26,482 bases of DNA, taken from an archaeon (GTDB taxonomy: Archaea > Halobacteriota > Syntropharchaeia > Alkanophagales > Methanospirareceae). The translations under genes were made by a program, and so were the position numbers. The stretch spans positions 1-26,482 of the forward strand of contig JASEFB010000013.1 of the NCBI GenBank assembly GCA_030019325.1, written 5' to 3'. This document shows, one piece after another, positions 16,501 through 21,137 of this stretch (its first letter is position 1; each line of letters begins with the position of its first letter). The notes beneath the pieces were generated by a model. That model searched no databases. It saw only the letters and a program-made list of their open reading frames with translations, and was not told the DNA's origin.

Positions 16501-17279
16501 TTTACTGCTTCTGCACGGTATGGTGTAGTAAAGTCCCCCGTTTGTGTTCCGCTGTTCCCGGCGGCATCGTTCCTCGTTCCTGCTGGCAGGTTGTTCACTG
16601 CTGTATTCTTAGCTTCATCTGACGCCTCTGGTCCTCCTGCACCAGCATCTGCAGTTGTAGCGTTGATTGAATCCATCACTGCGCTGATGTTGGTAGTTAG
16701 ATTATTATGCACCGTAACGTCATCCTCGAATGTGATATATCCCATTCTTAAATCTCCACCTGAGGCATTGTTCGCAGTTGCAATAATATTTGGCAACTCC
16801 GCCTTGATACTGTTTATAGCTCCCCCCATACTTCCCGTGTCGTCAAGAACTATTACAAGGTCTATTGGACCGCATTGCCCCCACTCCACTGCCAACGGTG
16901 CAACAGTAGTAGTGTGGATACTTGACGTGACACTAGCACCTCTGTAATCGTTTTTATTATCCTGCGATGGTGTCGATGACAGACTTAATGTTGGTTCAGG
17001 AGACGATGCAGGACTAGTTTCTTCGACTGCTGTTTCATTGAGCGCTGTTGCATTTGCGGTCTCATTTATCACTGCGGAACTATTCTCTGTTCCATTGAGT
17101 GGTGCCGTTGTATCTTCCGTGCTATTAGATGTCATTGCTATTGAGGGAATAATCCCCGCCATCACCGAACTTAGCATTATCACTGCCATCACTATTGATA
17201 CCAATTTTTCGCTGTTCTTCTTTTTCTTTTCTTCGTCGCTCTTTCTGCTTATTTTCTCCTTTCTTTTCCTTTTTATCAC
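10533..17279 (-). CDS. Giant surface protein: vWA, alpha/alpha toroid, two CUB-like, CARDB, acidic repeats, dockerin-like end
   Basis: About 2248 residues from a GTG at 17279, chosen because GGAGG lies 6 nt upstream and a TATA box (17400-17410) lies inside the longer frame that begins at 17465. A basic leader and SIVMAVIMLSSVMAGIIPSIA form the signal sequence. Domains: vWA (137-349) with MIDAS-like DDTGSM at D146 and an ITDAPP strand; CARDB/Ig-like domains (350-800); an alpha/alpha toroid of the prenyltransferase/terpene-cyclase fold (805-1140) with QNWDGSWG, DNDNTKTYET and TDGRWYSS repeats; CUB-like 1 (1218-1315) and 2 (1415-1512) with ESPHPYPSDYD, DDKVRIYDG and YGFSIDSI; CARDB repeats; a Pro-rich linker (about 1790-1820); two acidic ILETPVSGDD repeats (about 2000-2090); an Ig-like domain; and a dockerin-like end with the loop DTNKNRVVSMVE (about 2207-2218). 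There is no CFI-box. Likely an adhesin or matrix component held by dockerin-cohesin contact. Confidence 0.88.
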   Translation of the reverse strand: MIKRKRKEKISRKSDEEKKKKNSEKLVSIVMAVIMLSSVMAGIIPSIAMTSNSTEDTTAPLNGTENSSAVINETANATALNETAVEETSPASSPEPTLSLSSTPSQDNKNDYRGASVTSSIHTTTVAPLAVEWGQCGPIDLVIVLDDTGSMGGAINSIKAELPNIIATANNASGGDLRMGYITFEDDVTVHNNLTTNISAVMDSINATTADAGAGGPEASDEAKNTAVNNLPAGTRNDAAGNSGTQTGDFTTPYRAEAVKIVVLITDAPPGGFNDVQDPADNVSMHTHAVMAKSKDILMSDVFVPTGGDYAGQAAILEDDANTTGGVFITTAADGSGTGAAINDIIAWCGEAPPTLAIQLQEDDLLINGTTTVIVNSSGINKTVNLTLNATAVSNGDTLAEYNLTIGPDGMNTTTLTAGSTPHAGMITAEMGNITATVTYTVDKLYLDVTVTDKVLTKGMGTLSKVNIKNPTDQAVDDIKVYFDVCSPDSTHTTLANWEPLAILPGHTTVTPYTVKYEVQGREIYVKIEDSSGTVVKEYGPFATGENATSTPFTFLAKIKYISETQTENDDELIDLITLTEPGKKPVVNITDITVIAPNGNKYTNLLAYPWDKVRYNVTLQNPSTRGNITYAVKIDDPANHISEDIEIAPNTTITKTLTITDGLTEGKKAINVSVTSGTAKVIIGRGFDVVMPHASFTIKNVNTGETDRCINATRGQTIRVTYIINNTGNYKLGDDVGEPSGNLLFRVVSSDGKEINLDQNLLLIDRGLTTIQKTYTVPTTGELGIYKVKAGFRMGKGIAPGPVLSAETQAEINAAIDDGLAYLRNTQNWDGSWGSYYRVGTTSLAVLSFLGHGISETDPDVRAGIDYILTRVQADGSIYDNDNTKTYETSLAITALARTNNPAYATVIDNAKDWLVSSQWDESCLWESVNKDNWYYGGFGYGTHTRPDLSNTQFALVALKAAGLSEGDETWDKAIIFLQRCQNRQASNDQSWTGNDGGFIYHPGHSLAGGTTSYGSMTAAGIWALRLCDVSAEDGRVEDALKWFDTKYTYSTNPNLGSSYYHYYLWSAAKAFILSDVTDRYGLKTPTNPGDEKGWYYDFATHLVSTQATDGRWYSSGCGDLCDTSFALLVLERELGFVILKGDEVNFLVDVDEVRLSDLEINPNPAGLEENVTVSFNATRVCTIEFDNEFGNEIWFEPSVVVPLPTGDLETVTEERDIESPHPYPSDYDKTWIITKPGAEQIRVHFDYLKTAGYDDKVRIYDGNDNLIATYYSYYWGNLWTPWVTGDAIKVKLTSDSDSYVGYGFSIDSIQFKRPELIPHEYNGDLVSIGPGNTTRVNVTIPGLNYTGTYDVTAFVDVYLKEDGNYFNYSVGPDVHGDDYLYGDFEVKEPARIVVTDLEVPDTMERIVSEDVSIESPHPYPSDYDETRVIEKTCAGQIRVHFDYLETAEYDDRVWIYDGNDNLIATYTYYWGSLWTPWVTGDTIKVRLTSDYDSYTDYGFSIDSIEYKQAIVRPDGLSFNASITVENIGEMTGADVVEVCLRDADNESIIYDMNTTAVTLDGGNDTVLEVPLTIPETGGCFEVVAQTLDTEESTPDNDTESVCVCVPGPRIIVTDLEVPGLINGGESFIINVTVENIGGLPGNNAIEVNLTDPTNESIIYDTKTTDVTLDAGENATVQLQLMAPSKEGRYAVIAQTLDTGEPTPDDDETWAFIVVRNVFATGLSLSSDEDVRMTSYWGKTSTLAVHHGDNLTCEVVLENFGANETTETLTIGVYLVIPYYYPPPSYGYYESMSVTPTPVITPEPTPPPVRPPYPYIEKIPVLTKNREVTLASGNNTTEVFELVVPEDARNGLYILRAWTHNKGVQTPNDIADWWSQLGPYETSGQLSVGYGEVEITDIEAKPGIVDAKDFVNIRITVKNIGDAKITDTLFDEQYYPLIVNISSNITTTCHAKEIGILYPGQNRTISFIFFNTEEYGRYDVNATVDASSYGLAGFEYISGGWNDILETPVSGDDYIFGELYPGPDGVLESVPAGDDYVDWSWWEGEYYINPGVNNILETPVSGDDVIYGAILPGENGVIDSVPGGDDEVSMEIVPASVDTRSAYSTVFYVASFDVEVSNTTVITGTATDLTVNVSSVFDGTPINGAEVTLKGAGVDMMNTTDSSGMAIFTDVNATQSGIIKVIAKKGEERGIAIIKAITVIEFDPADTNKNRVVSMVELMIAIGKWKAGTYSMTDLMTSIARWKAGSY
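10536..10672 (-). other. Dockerin-like C-terminal motif coding region
   Basis: Residues about 2203-2248 contain one EF-hand-type 12-residue loop, D-x-N-x-N-x-V-x-S-x-x-E, followed by a helix ELMIAIGKWKAG. A second helix, DLMTSIARWKAG, follows a half loop that lacks the first calcium ligands. Duplicated loop-helix units at the extreme C-terminus are the hallmark of dockerins. The second half is degenerate, so the call is dockerin-like. Confidence 0.6.
11011..11276 (-). repeat. Two acidic ILETPVSGDD repeats
   Basis: Two coding units, at about 11163-11276 and 11011-11122, share ILETPVSGDD, then I[FY]G, PGxxGV and SVPxGDD. The regular Asp pairs suggest a calcium-dependent structure, though this is inference. 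Confidence 0.75.
12766..13626 (-). repeat. Duplicated CUB-like domain, two ~275-bp copies
   Basis: Copies at 12766-13039 and 13351-13626 are highly similar in DNA, with long identical stretches around GGTTACCCATGGTGTCCAGA (plus strand) and the segment encoding YDGNDNLIATY. They are 585 bp apart start to start, separated by a CARDB-like segment, which suggests that a CARDB-CUB unit was duplicated. Confidence 0.9.
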
Positions 17280-17285
17280 TTTTTT

Positions 17286-17290
17286 CCTCC
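17286..17290 (-). promoter_or_regulatory. Ribosome-binding site that fixes the giant gene's GTG start
   Basis: GGAGG sits 6 nt before the GTG at 17279 on the minus strand. No comparable site precedes the upstream ATG at 17465. Confidence 0.75.
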
Positions 17291-17399
17291 TATTTTTATA
17301 TTTTATCCCCTCATCACCCCTCGCTTCTTTAACCCTTCGCTTTCTTTGGTAAAGCTTTCTTTTTAAGATAAGGGGAGTGTAAATTTTTACTTCTACCTT

Positions 17400-17410
17400 C
17401 CATATAAAGT
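17400..17410 (-). promoter_or_regulatory. TATA box of the giant surface-protein gene
   Basis: ACTTTATATGG on the minus strand would place transcription start near 17378, giving a leader of about 100 nt before the GTG at 17279. It is incompatible with translation from 17465. Confidence 0.5.
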
Positions 17411-17612
17411 TTTCGGCTATCAAAAGGTTCGCTTCGTCCTCTTCAGCATCAAAACAAAAACCCAAAATTGTCCTTTATTTTGTGAAAAAGCATCTTCCTT
17501 TATCACCAATAGCGCTGGTTTTCGTTCTCGTTCTCTCTTTTTTGGATGGTCTCGGTATTTTTGCGTGACTTCAGCGGAGAAACTAAAGAGAAAGCCCCGT
17601 GAATGGCGTGAA

Positions 17613-17972
17613 TTAAACAAGAACCATAGGTAATGGCTTTAATTCTCTCCGCAGCGGATCAAGGACTAACCCAAGGGCTTCAAGGGTAAAGGCACCCAAC
17701 AGTACGTGGTCCCCTTCTTCACCAAAGATGACATCTGCACCACCTATCTTGTCCTTATACTTGAAAAGAGCAATGCCCTTCTTGCGCACAATCTTCGTTC
17801 CGTTCGCCAATCTGAACTCATGCTTTGCCAATGGCTTGATGCCAAGTCTTTCCAAAATCGGAGTGGGGACGACAGAGTAAATTGCTCCAGAATCGATCAG
17901 AAACTCAACTTCTTCTGTGACTTCAGGGTTAGCTGGATTTCCTACTTCAATCCCTAAAACTGTCAGTCCCAT
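17613..17972 (-). CDS. Clan AA (retropepsin-like) aspartic protease, AF_0612-like
   Basis: A 119-residue single-domain protein with the retropepsin-type active-site motif FLIDSGA (D27), followed by a SVVP strand, a flap-like segment (RLANGTKIVRKKG) and the second hydrophobic motif VLLGAFTLEALGLVLDP (about 90-106). It is about half a pepsin, so it must dimerise to form an active site. It has no signal peptide and is likely cytosolic. It resembles the archaeal AF_0612 family, whose substrates are unknown. It has its own TATA box and a GGTGA ribosome-binding site just upstream of the ATG. It sits between the cohesin genes and the giant dockerin gene; a functional link is unproven. Confidence 0.85.
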   Translation of the reverse strand: MGLTVLGIEVGNPANPEVTEEVEFLIDSGAIYSVVPTPILERLGIKPLAKHEFRLANGTKIVRKKGIALFKYKDKIGGADVIFGEEGDHVLLGAFTLEALGLVLDPLRRELKPLPMVLV

Positions 17973-18005
17973 AAACCTTCACCTATAACGTAATCTACCT
18001 TCGCC

Positions 18006-18015
18006 AATATAAATT
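18006..18015 (-). promoter_or_regulatory. TATA box of the aspartic protease gene
   Basis: AATTTATATT on the minus strand lies about 35-40 bp before the ATG at 17972, directly after the stop of the upstream cohesin gene. This implies a very short leader. Confidence 0.5.
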
Positions 18016-18016
18016 T

Positions 18017-18796
18017 TTACCCTTCTACAGTTACATCCCAACCCTTCACAATATACACTGAAGGCTTGACCAATCCTTCTCTTAGGAGTGTTCTCAACCA
18101 TTCGTGCTCGCTTATCACTTCGGCAATCGGCGGACTCGCTGCATAGTACGCCTTTACAAATTCCTTTCCTATTGCATTCGTCATTAGGTATTCATCGCGG
18201 AAATCTCGCAGCACGTCTATATCCTCGTGCAGCGGCGTGCCGTAAGCGGCAGTTGCAATGAAACATTTTGAGATTGAGGTATTGGATGGTGCAAGTGTAA
18301 TAGTAAGTGTCCCGTTGGTTGTGGTGTGAAGAATCTGAGTATAGTTGTAATAATCAGCCAAATCTCCAACTGTTATGTTCAATTCAGTCGAACTTCCTTC
18401 ATCACCTACCATTTTGTAAGTAACATTTGCAAAAATTACATTCCCACTACGCACCTCTTTTGTATCCCACGCAACTATCCGCACAGCTCCTTTGTTATTA
18501 TCTGCATTCCACTCCTGTACCATGAGCGACTTTTCTGCTCCTGTTCCTGTTCCTGTTCCTGACGTTACATCGATAACATGAACTACCGCGGGGTTATATG
18601 TAACTTCGATTGTACCTGAACCGAGGTTCGTTACGTTTTTTACTGTGATGGGTAGCGTTATGTTGCCATCGGGCATCGCACTTGCATTATCAATACTTAC
18701 AGTTGGTACCTGTGCAGATGCAGGAGATACAAATAGCACAACTACAAGAATGAGAAAAAGTATGCAAAAATCCGCTATCTCTTCCTTTTCTATCAT
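18017..18796 (-). CDS. Cohesin-domain protein with CFI-box C-terminus
   Basis: A 259-residue exported protein. Signal peptide at about 1-28 (FCILFLILVVVLFVSPASA). Residues 31-167 form a cohesin-like beta-sandwich: PTVSIDNASAMPDGNITLPI, VTNLGSGTIEVTYNPAVVHVIDV, VRIVAWDTKEVRSGNVIFANVTYK and a closing NGTLTIT. These match the cohesin pattern of a conserved LTYDP-type strand plus a late ANVTFK strand. From C178 a CFI-box (CFIATAAYGTPLHEDIDVL) completes the protein. It should present a cohesin at the cell surface as a receptor for dockerins. It starts 10 nt after the stop of the cohesin-dockerin gene, so the two form an operon. A GTGTGT dipeptide run in the cohesin comes from a 6-bp microsatellite. 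Confidence 0.85.
   Translation of the reverse strand: MIEKEEIADFCILFLILVVVLFVSPASAQVPTVSIDNASAMPDGNITLPITVKNVTNLGSGTIEVTYNPAVVHVIDVTSGTGTGTGAEKSLMVQEWNADNNKGAVRIVAWDTKEVRSGNVIFANVTYKMVGDEGSSTELNITVGDLADYYNYTQILHTTTNGTLTITLAPSNTSISKCFIATAAYGTPLHEDIDVLRDFRDEYLMTNAIGKEFVKAYYAASPPIAEVISEHEWLRTLLREGLVKPSVYIVKGWDVTVEG
18102..18178 (-). repeat. 77-bp perfect repeat, copy 2 (CFI-box coding)
   Basis: Identical to 4150-4226 in the C25 peptidase gene, in the same reading frame. Similarity continues at lower identity on both sides throughout the CFI-box. Confidence 0.95.
18538..18561 (-). repeat. Short 6-bp tandem repeat in the cohesin gene
   Basis: About four GGAACA units (minus strand) encode Gly-Thr repeats in a loop of the cohesin. 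The paralogous cohesin at 18807-20492 has only SGIGN there, so the run is a recent expansion and could vary in length without a frameshift. Confidence 0.7.
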
Positions 18797-18806
18797 AACA
18801 ACTCAC

Positions 18807-20492
18807 TCATGGTTCCGGTTCTTTTTTTACCAAATACTTCGCTATATAAAGCGCGTCTCCGGATGTTATCTTGTTGTCGCCAGTTGCAGGTACGACGTCA
18901 CTAACCAGCATGGGTGGCATGGATTCCTTCCCTACCAGATATTTCGCTATATAAAATGCATCTCCAGAAGTTATATTTCCGTCACGTACAACATCACCTC
19001 TTAAAAGCACTGTTAAATAGATTGAAGAAGTGTTTGAGTTGTTTGCTTTATCTATTGCCCTGATAACCAACTCGTTTGTGAGATTAAAGCCAAGTGTTGC
19101 TTTCGTACTCACCGTCCATCTATCTGTTCCTTCTATGCGTTCCATCGGTTGAACTGATGACCCACCAATTGACGATAAATTCACGGTAACATTTGAAATT
19201 CCACTGCCCGTGTCTGTTACGGTGACATTCAAGCGTGGGACATTTGTGCCTGGCGGTCTGGCTCTGCCATTATCGTTGAGTATCGTACCCGGATTGGCGA
19301 ATACGTCTGTTAGAACGGGCTTTATAGTGTCATTAATCGTCAAAACCCGGATTCCCGTATCATTCCTGTTCCCCGAGGTATCGTTACAATAAATTCTCCA
19401 GCCAATCGTCTTAAGCGTTGAATTAAGCCTTTTCGTCACGTTCGACCAGTTCCCTGTCCCTGTCATCTCAACAATCGAATCATTAACCCATACTCGAGAA
19501 TCGTTCCATGCGAACGTGTAGTTTGCAAGTCCACCAGTATCAGTCCAGTATGCAGAGAACAGAACAGGCATACCCGCTTCTGTCGTATTCGCCTCTATGT
19601 TTGTGGGAATTGGTGGTGTAACATCTGCCACAGTGAATGTTCCGTTGCTTACCGTATGTGGAATTGGTGTAACACAGTCATATTTAAGCAGGTCTCTAAC
19701 AGAGATGTTCAATGGGCTTGAGCTCAGTTCGCTTCCTACCGCCTTAAAAGTGAGATTTGCAAATATCACGTTACCGCTCCTCGGCTCGCTTGCGTTCCAT
19801 GCGACTATTTGCACTATGCCTGTACTATTATCAATATTCCATGCTTTAACTGTGAGTGCATTCCCGATTCCTGATGTTACCTCTGTTACATGAACTACCG
19901 ATGAATTATAAGTAATGTTAATTGTTCCAGAACCTAAATCCACTACATTGTTAACCATTACTGGCACCGTGACAGAGCCATCCGATGGTGCGCTGACACT
20001 TGCGATAGATACTGATGGTAATACAAGCGTAATCTCTCTCGTTCTCTCGTTGTTTGACCATTCATCATCTATCGGTATGCTTGCATTTACCGTGATATTG
20101 TAATTCCCCGGTGAAAGTCTTGCGGTGTTCCATTCATCACTGTAAGTCTTATTTTCCCCAATTTTTGCTGACCAAGTATGTGTGTCTACGGTCTCATTCC
20201 AAGTTGTATTTGCAACCTTTACTGTTATACTAACACTTTCATTGTAATCCCTGCCGTTCACGATCTTATAACGAATCTTATATGGCGCTCCAATAATTAG
20301 ATTCTCGTCAGCCCCCACTACATCTGTTGAATCCCGTGTTATTTTTATCCCATTCACAGCGCCTGAATAGTCTGTTGATACATTTATGTCATGAGTGGCT
20401 AACGCTGGCCGTATAGCCGCACATACTATAACCACGAACAGCATGCCTATTGCCACCATTATGACCAAAAACGACAGCTCTTTTATTTTCAT
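18807..20492 (-). CDS. Cohesin-dockerin adaptor protein (CARDB, cohesin, two Ig-like, dockerin)
   Basis: A 561-residue exported protein. Signal sequence at 1-33 (LSFLVIMVAIGMLFVVIVCAA). A CARDB-like domain (34-157) closely resembles one in the C25 peptidase (HDINVSTDYSGA, NGIKITR, YKIVN). A cohesin occupies 158-289 (LGSGTINITYNSSVVHVTEV, SGNVIFANLTFKAVG). Two Ig-like domains follow (290-388 and 389-496), then a C-terminal dockerin (498-556) with two loop-helix units: D500-V-V-R-D-G-N-I-T-S-G-D511 and a second ending GDNKITSGD546, each followed by ALYIAKYLV or AFYIAKYLV. Loop ligands are partly non-canonical: V502 replaces Asn, and unit 2 has extra residues. Holding both partners of the cohesin-dockerin pair, it could act as a bivalent scaffold adaptor. 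It leads the operon with 18017-18796. Confidence 0.88.
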   Translation of the reverse strand: MKIKELSFLVIMVAIGMLFVVIVCAAIRPALATHDINVSTDYSGAVNGIKITRDSTDVVGADENLIIGAPYKIRYKIVNGRDYNESVSITVKVANTTWNETVDTHTWSAKIGENKTYSDEWNTARLSPGNYNITVNASIPIDDEWSNNERTREITLVLPSVSIASVSAPSDGSVTVPVMVNNVVDLGSGTINITYNSSVVHVTEVTSGIGNALTVKAWNIDNSTGIVQIVAWNASEPRSGNVIFANLTFKAVGSELSSSPLNISVRDLLKYDCVTPIPHTVSNGTFTVADVTPPIPTNIEANTTEAGMPVLFSAYWTDTGGLANYTFAWNDSRVWVNDSIVEMTGTGNWSNVTKRLNSTLKTIGWRIYCNDTSGNRNDTGIRVLTINDTIKPVLTDVFANPGTILNDNGRARPPGTNVPRLNVTVTDTGSGISNVTVNLSSIGGSSVQPMERIEGTDRWTVSTKATLGFNLTNELVIRAIDKANNSNTSSIYLTVLLRGDVVRDGNITSGDAFYIAKYLVGKESMPPMLVSDVVPATGDNKITSGDALYIAKYLVKKEPEP

Positions 20493-20515
20493 ACTTTTTT
20501 CATCATTTTACTTCA

Positions 20516-20529
20516 TTCATATATAAATA
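20516..20529 (-). promoter_or_regulatory. TATA box of the cohesin operon
   Basis: An AT-only TTTATATATG element lies 25-35 bp before the ATG at 20492. Transcription would begin within a few bases of the start codon, so the mRNA is nearly leaderless. Confidence 0.6.
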
Positions 20530-20537
20530 TATCGCAA

Positions 20538-20578
20538 AAGATTTGTGTAATCCATGTAATCCGTGGTTTGTGGTTACA
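20538..20578 (-). repeat. Dispersed GATTAC-type repeat, copy C
   Basis: On the minus strand it begins GTAACCACAAACCACGGATT and repeats GGATTACA twice. It overlaps the stop codon of the gene at 20574-21137 and lies just upstream of the cohesin promoter. Confidence 0.55.
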
Positions 20579-21137
20579 ATGGCGTAAATTCCACCCTTTC
20601 CCTCTTCCGCCAGAAGAATACCAGCGCAACCAGCGTGCTAACAGCGGCGATGAAGACCACTTGAGTCGCCGTACCCCCTTCCATATTTAGCACACTCTGT
20701 CCAAGAACAATCGCAGCGAGAAGCAAAGAAAAACTGATAAGTGCAGCAAAAACGCCTCTCCTTGCTTTATTCTTTGAAAACTCGTAAAAACTTGTTTTTT
20801 CTTCCTTTAATCTCGACCTTAATCCCGAATCAAGCAATAACAACGCCGGTATCACAACACTCAATACCTTAACCAAATCCAGCTCATACAGGTTCGATAC
20901 CTCAAATTCATAGCCGGTCGCCAAAACATAAACAGAAAACACTAAAAGAAAAACATCCTTCTTATCCTTATATTTTAATACATAAATCAAGGGGAGCAAT
21001 AACAAAGGCATTCTCAATCCCGCGATCAATCCCCCTATTGCCGCAGCAATCACTGCTATTAACGGGGCTCTGCCCCGTTGACCCCGAAAACCCTGTAAGG
21101 GCTTACCTGAAAGGCTCAGTAAGGGTTTAATTATCAT
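20574..21137 (-). CDS. Polytopic membrane protein of the MoxR-DUF58 operon
   Basis: A 187-residue integral membrane protein with about five or six helices (ALIAVIAAAIGGLIAG-like, LLLLPLIYVL, LLVFSVYVLATG, VVIPALLLLDSG, LISFSLLLAAIVLG, VVFIAAVSTLVALVFFW) and a basic cytoplasmic loop near residues 105-130. I recognise no family. Its ATG overlaps the stop of the DUF58 gene (ATGA), so it is the last gene of the operon and translationally coupled. The N-terminal residues about 10-26 (GKPLQGFRGQRGRAPL) are encoded by a double-hairpin element, so the native protein probably began nearer the first membrane helix or had a different N-terminus. Its 3' end runs into a dispersed repeat. Confidence 0.7.
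   Translation of the reverse strand: MIIKPLLSLSGKPLQGFRGQRGRAPLIAVIAAAIGGLIAGLRMPLLLLPLIYVLKYKDKKDVFLLVFSVYVLATGYEFEVSNLYELDLVKVLSVVIPALLLLDSGLRSRLKEEKTSFYEFSKNKARRGVFAALISFSLLLAAIVLGQSVLNMEGGTATQVVFIAAVSTLVALVFFWRKRERVEFTPL
21061..21105 (-). repeat. Double-hairpin palindromic element, copy 2 (in-frame inside a gene)
   Basis: Minus strand: AAGCCCT-TAC-AGGGTTT (one G-T wobble), a short CGGGGTC spacer, then AACGGGGC-AGA-GCCCCGTT (8-bp perfect stem). Relative to copy 1 at 1873-1915 the second stem changes at both sides together (T-A to C-G and G-C to A-T). It is read in a different frame from copy 1, also without a stop. Confidence 0.85.

Larger units (their letters stand above)
17280..17612 (-). 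other. Leader and upstream region of the giant gene; no gene seen
   Basis: This 333-base gap holds the giant gene's ribosome-binding site (17286-17290), about 100 nt of leader and a TATA box at 17400-17410. Between 17420 and 17612 there is an open frame of 66 codons on the minus strand, but it has no ribosome-binding site, low-complexity basic content and no family resemblance, so I do not call it a gene. Confidence 0.5.

Noticed and set aside
16390..16947. 185-codon plus-strand open frame opposite the giant gene
   Set aside because: It is antisense to the vWA domain, has no ribosome-binding site and no family resemblance; it mirrors the codon bias of the real minus-strand gene. The same applies to plus-strand frames at 7555-7929, 15629-16099 and 11518-11913.
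17280..17465. Longer start (ATG at 17465) for the giant protein
   Set aside because: A GGAGG site fits the GTG at 17279, a TATA box lies inside the extension, and the extension would bury the signal sequence behind more than 60 extra residues.
17420..17620. 66-codon minus-strand open frame upstream of the giant gene
   Set aside because: Basic low-complexity content, no ribosome-binding site, overlap with the protease gene's 3' end and no recognisable domain.
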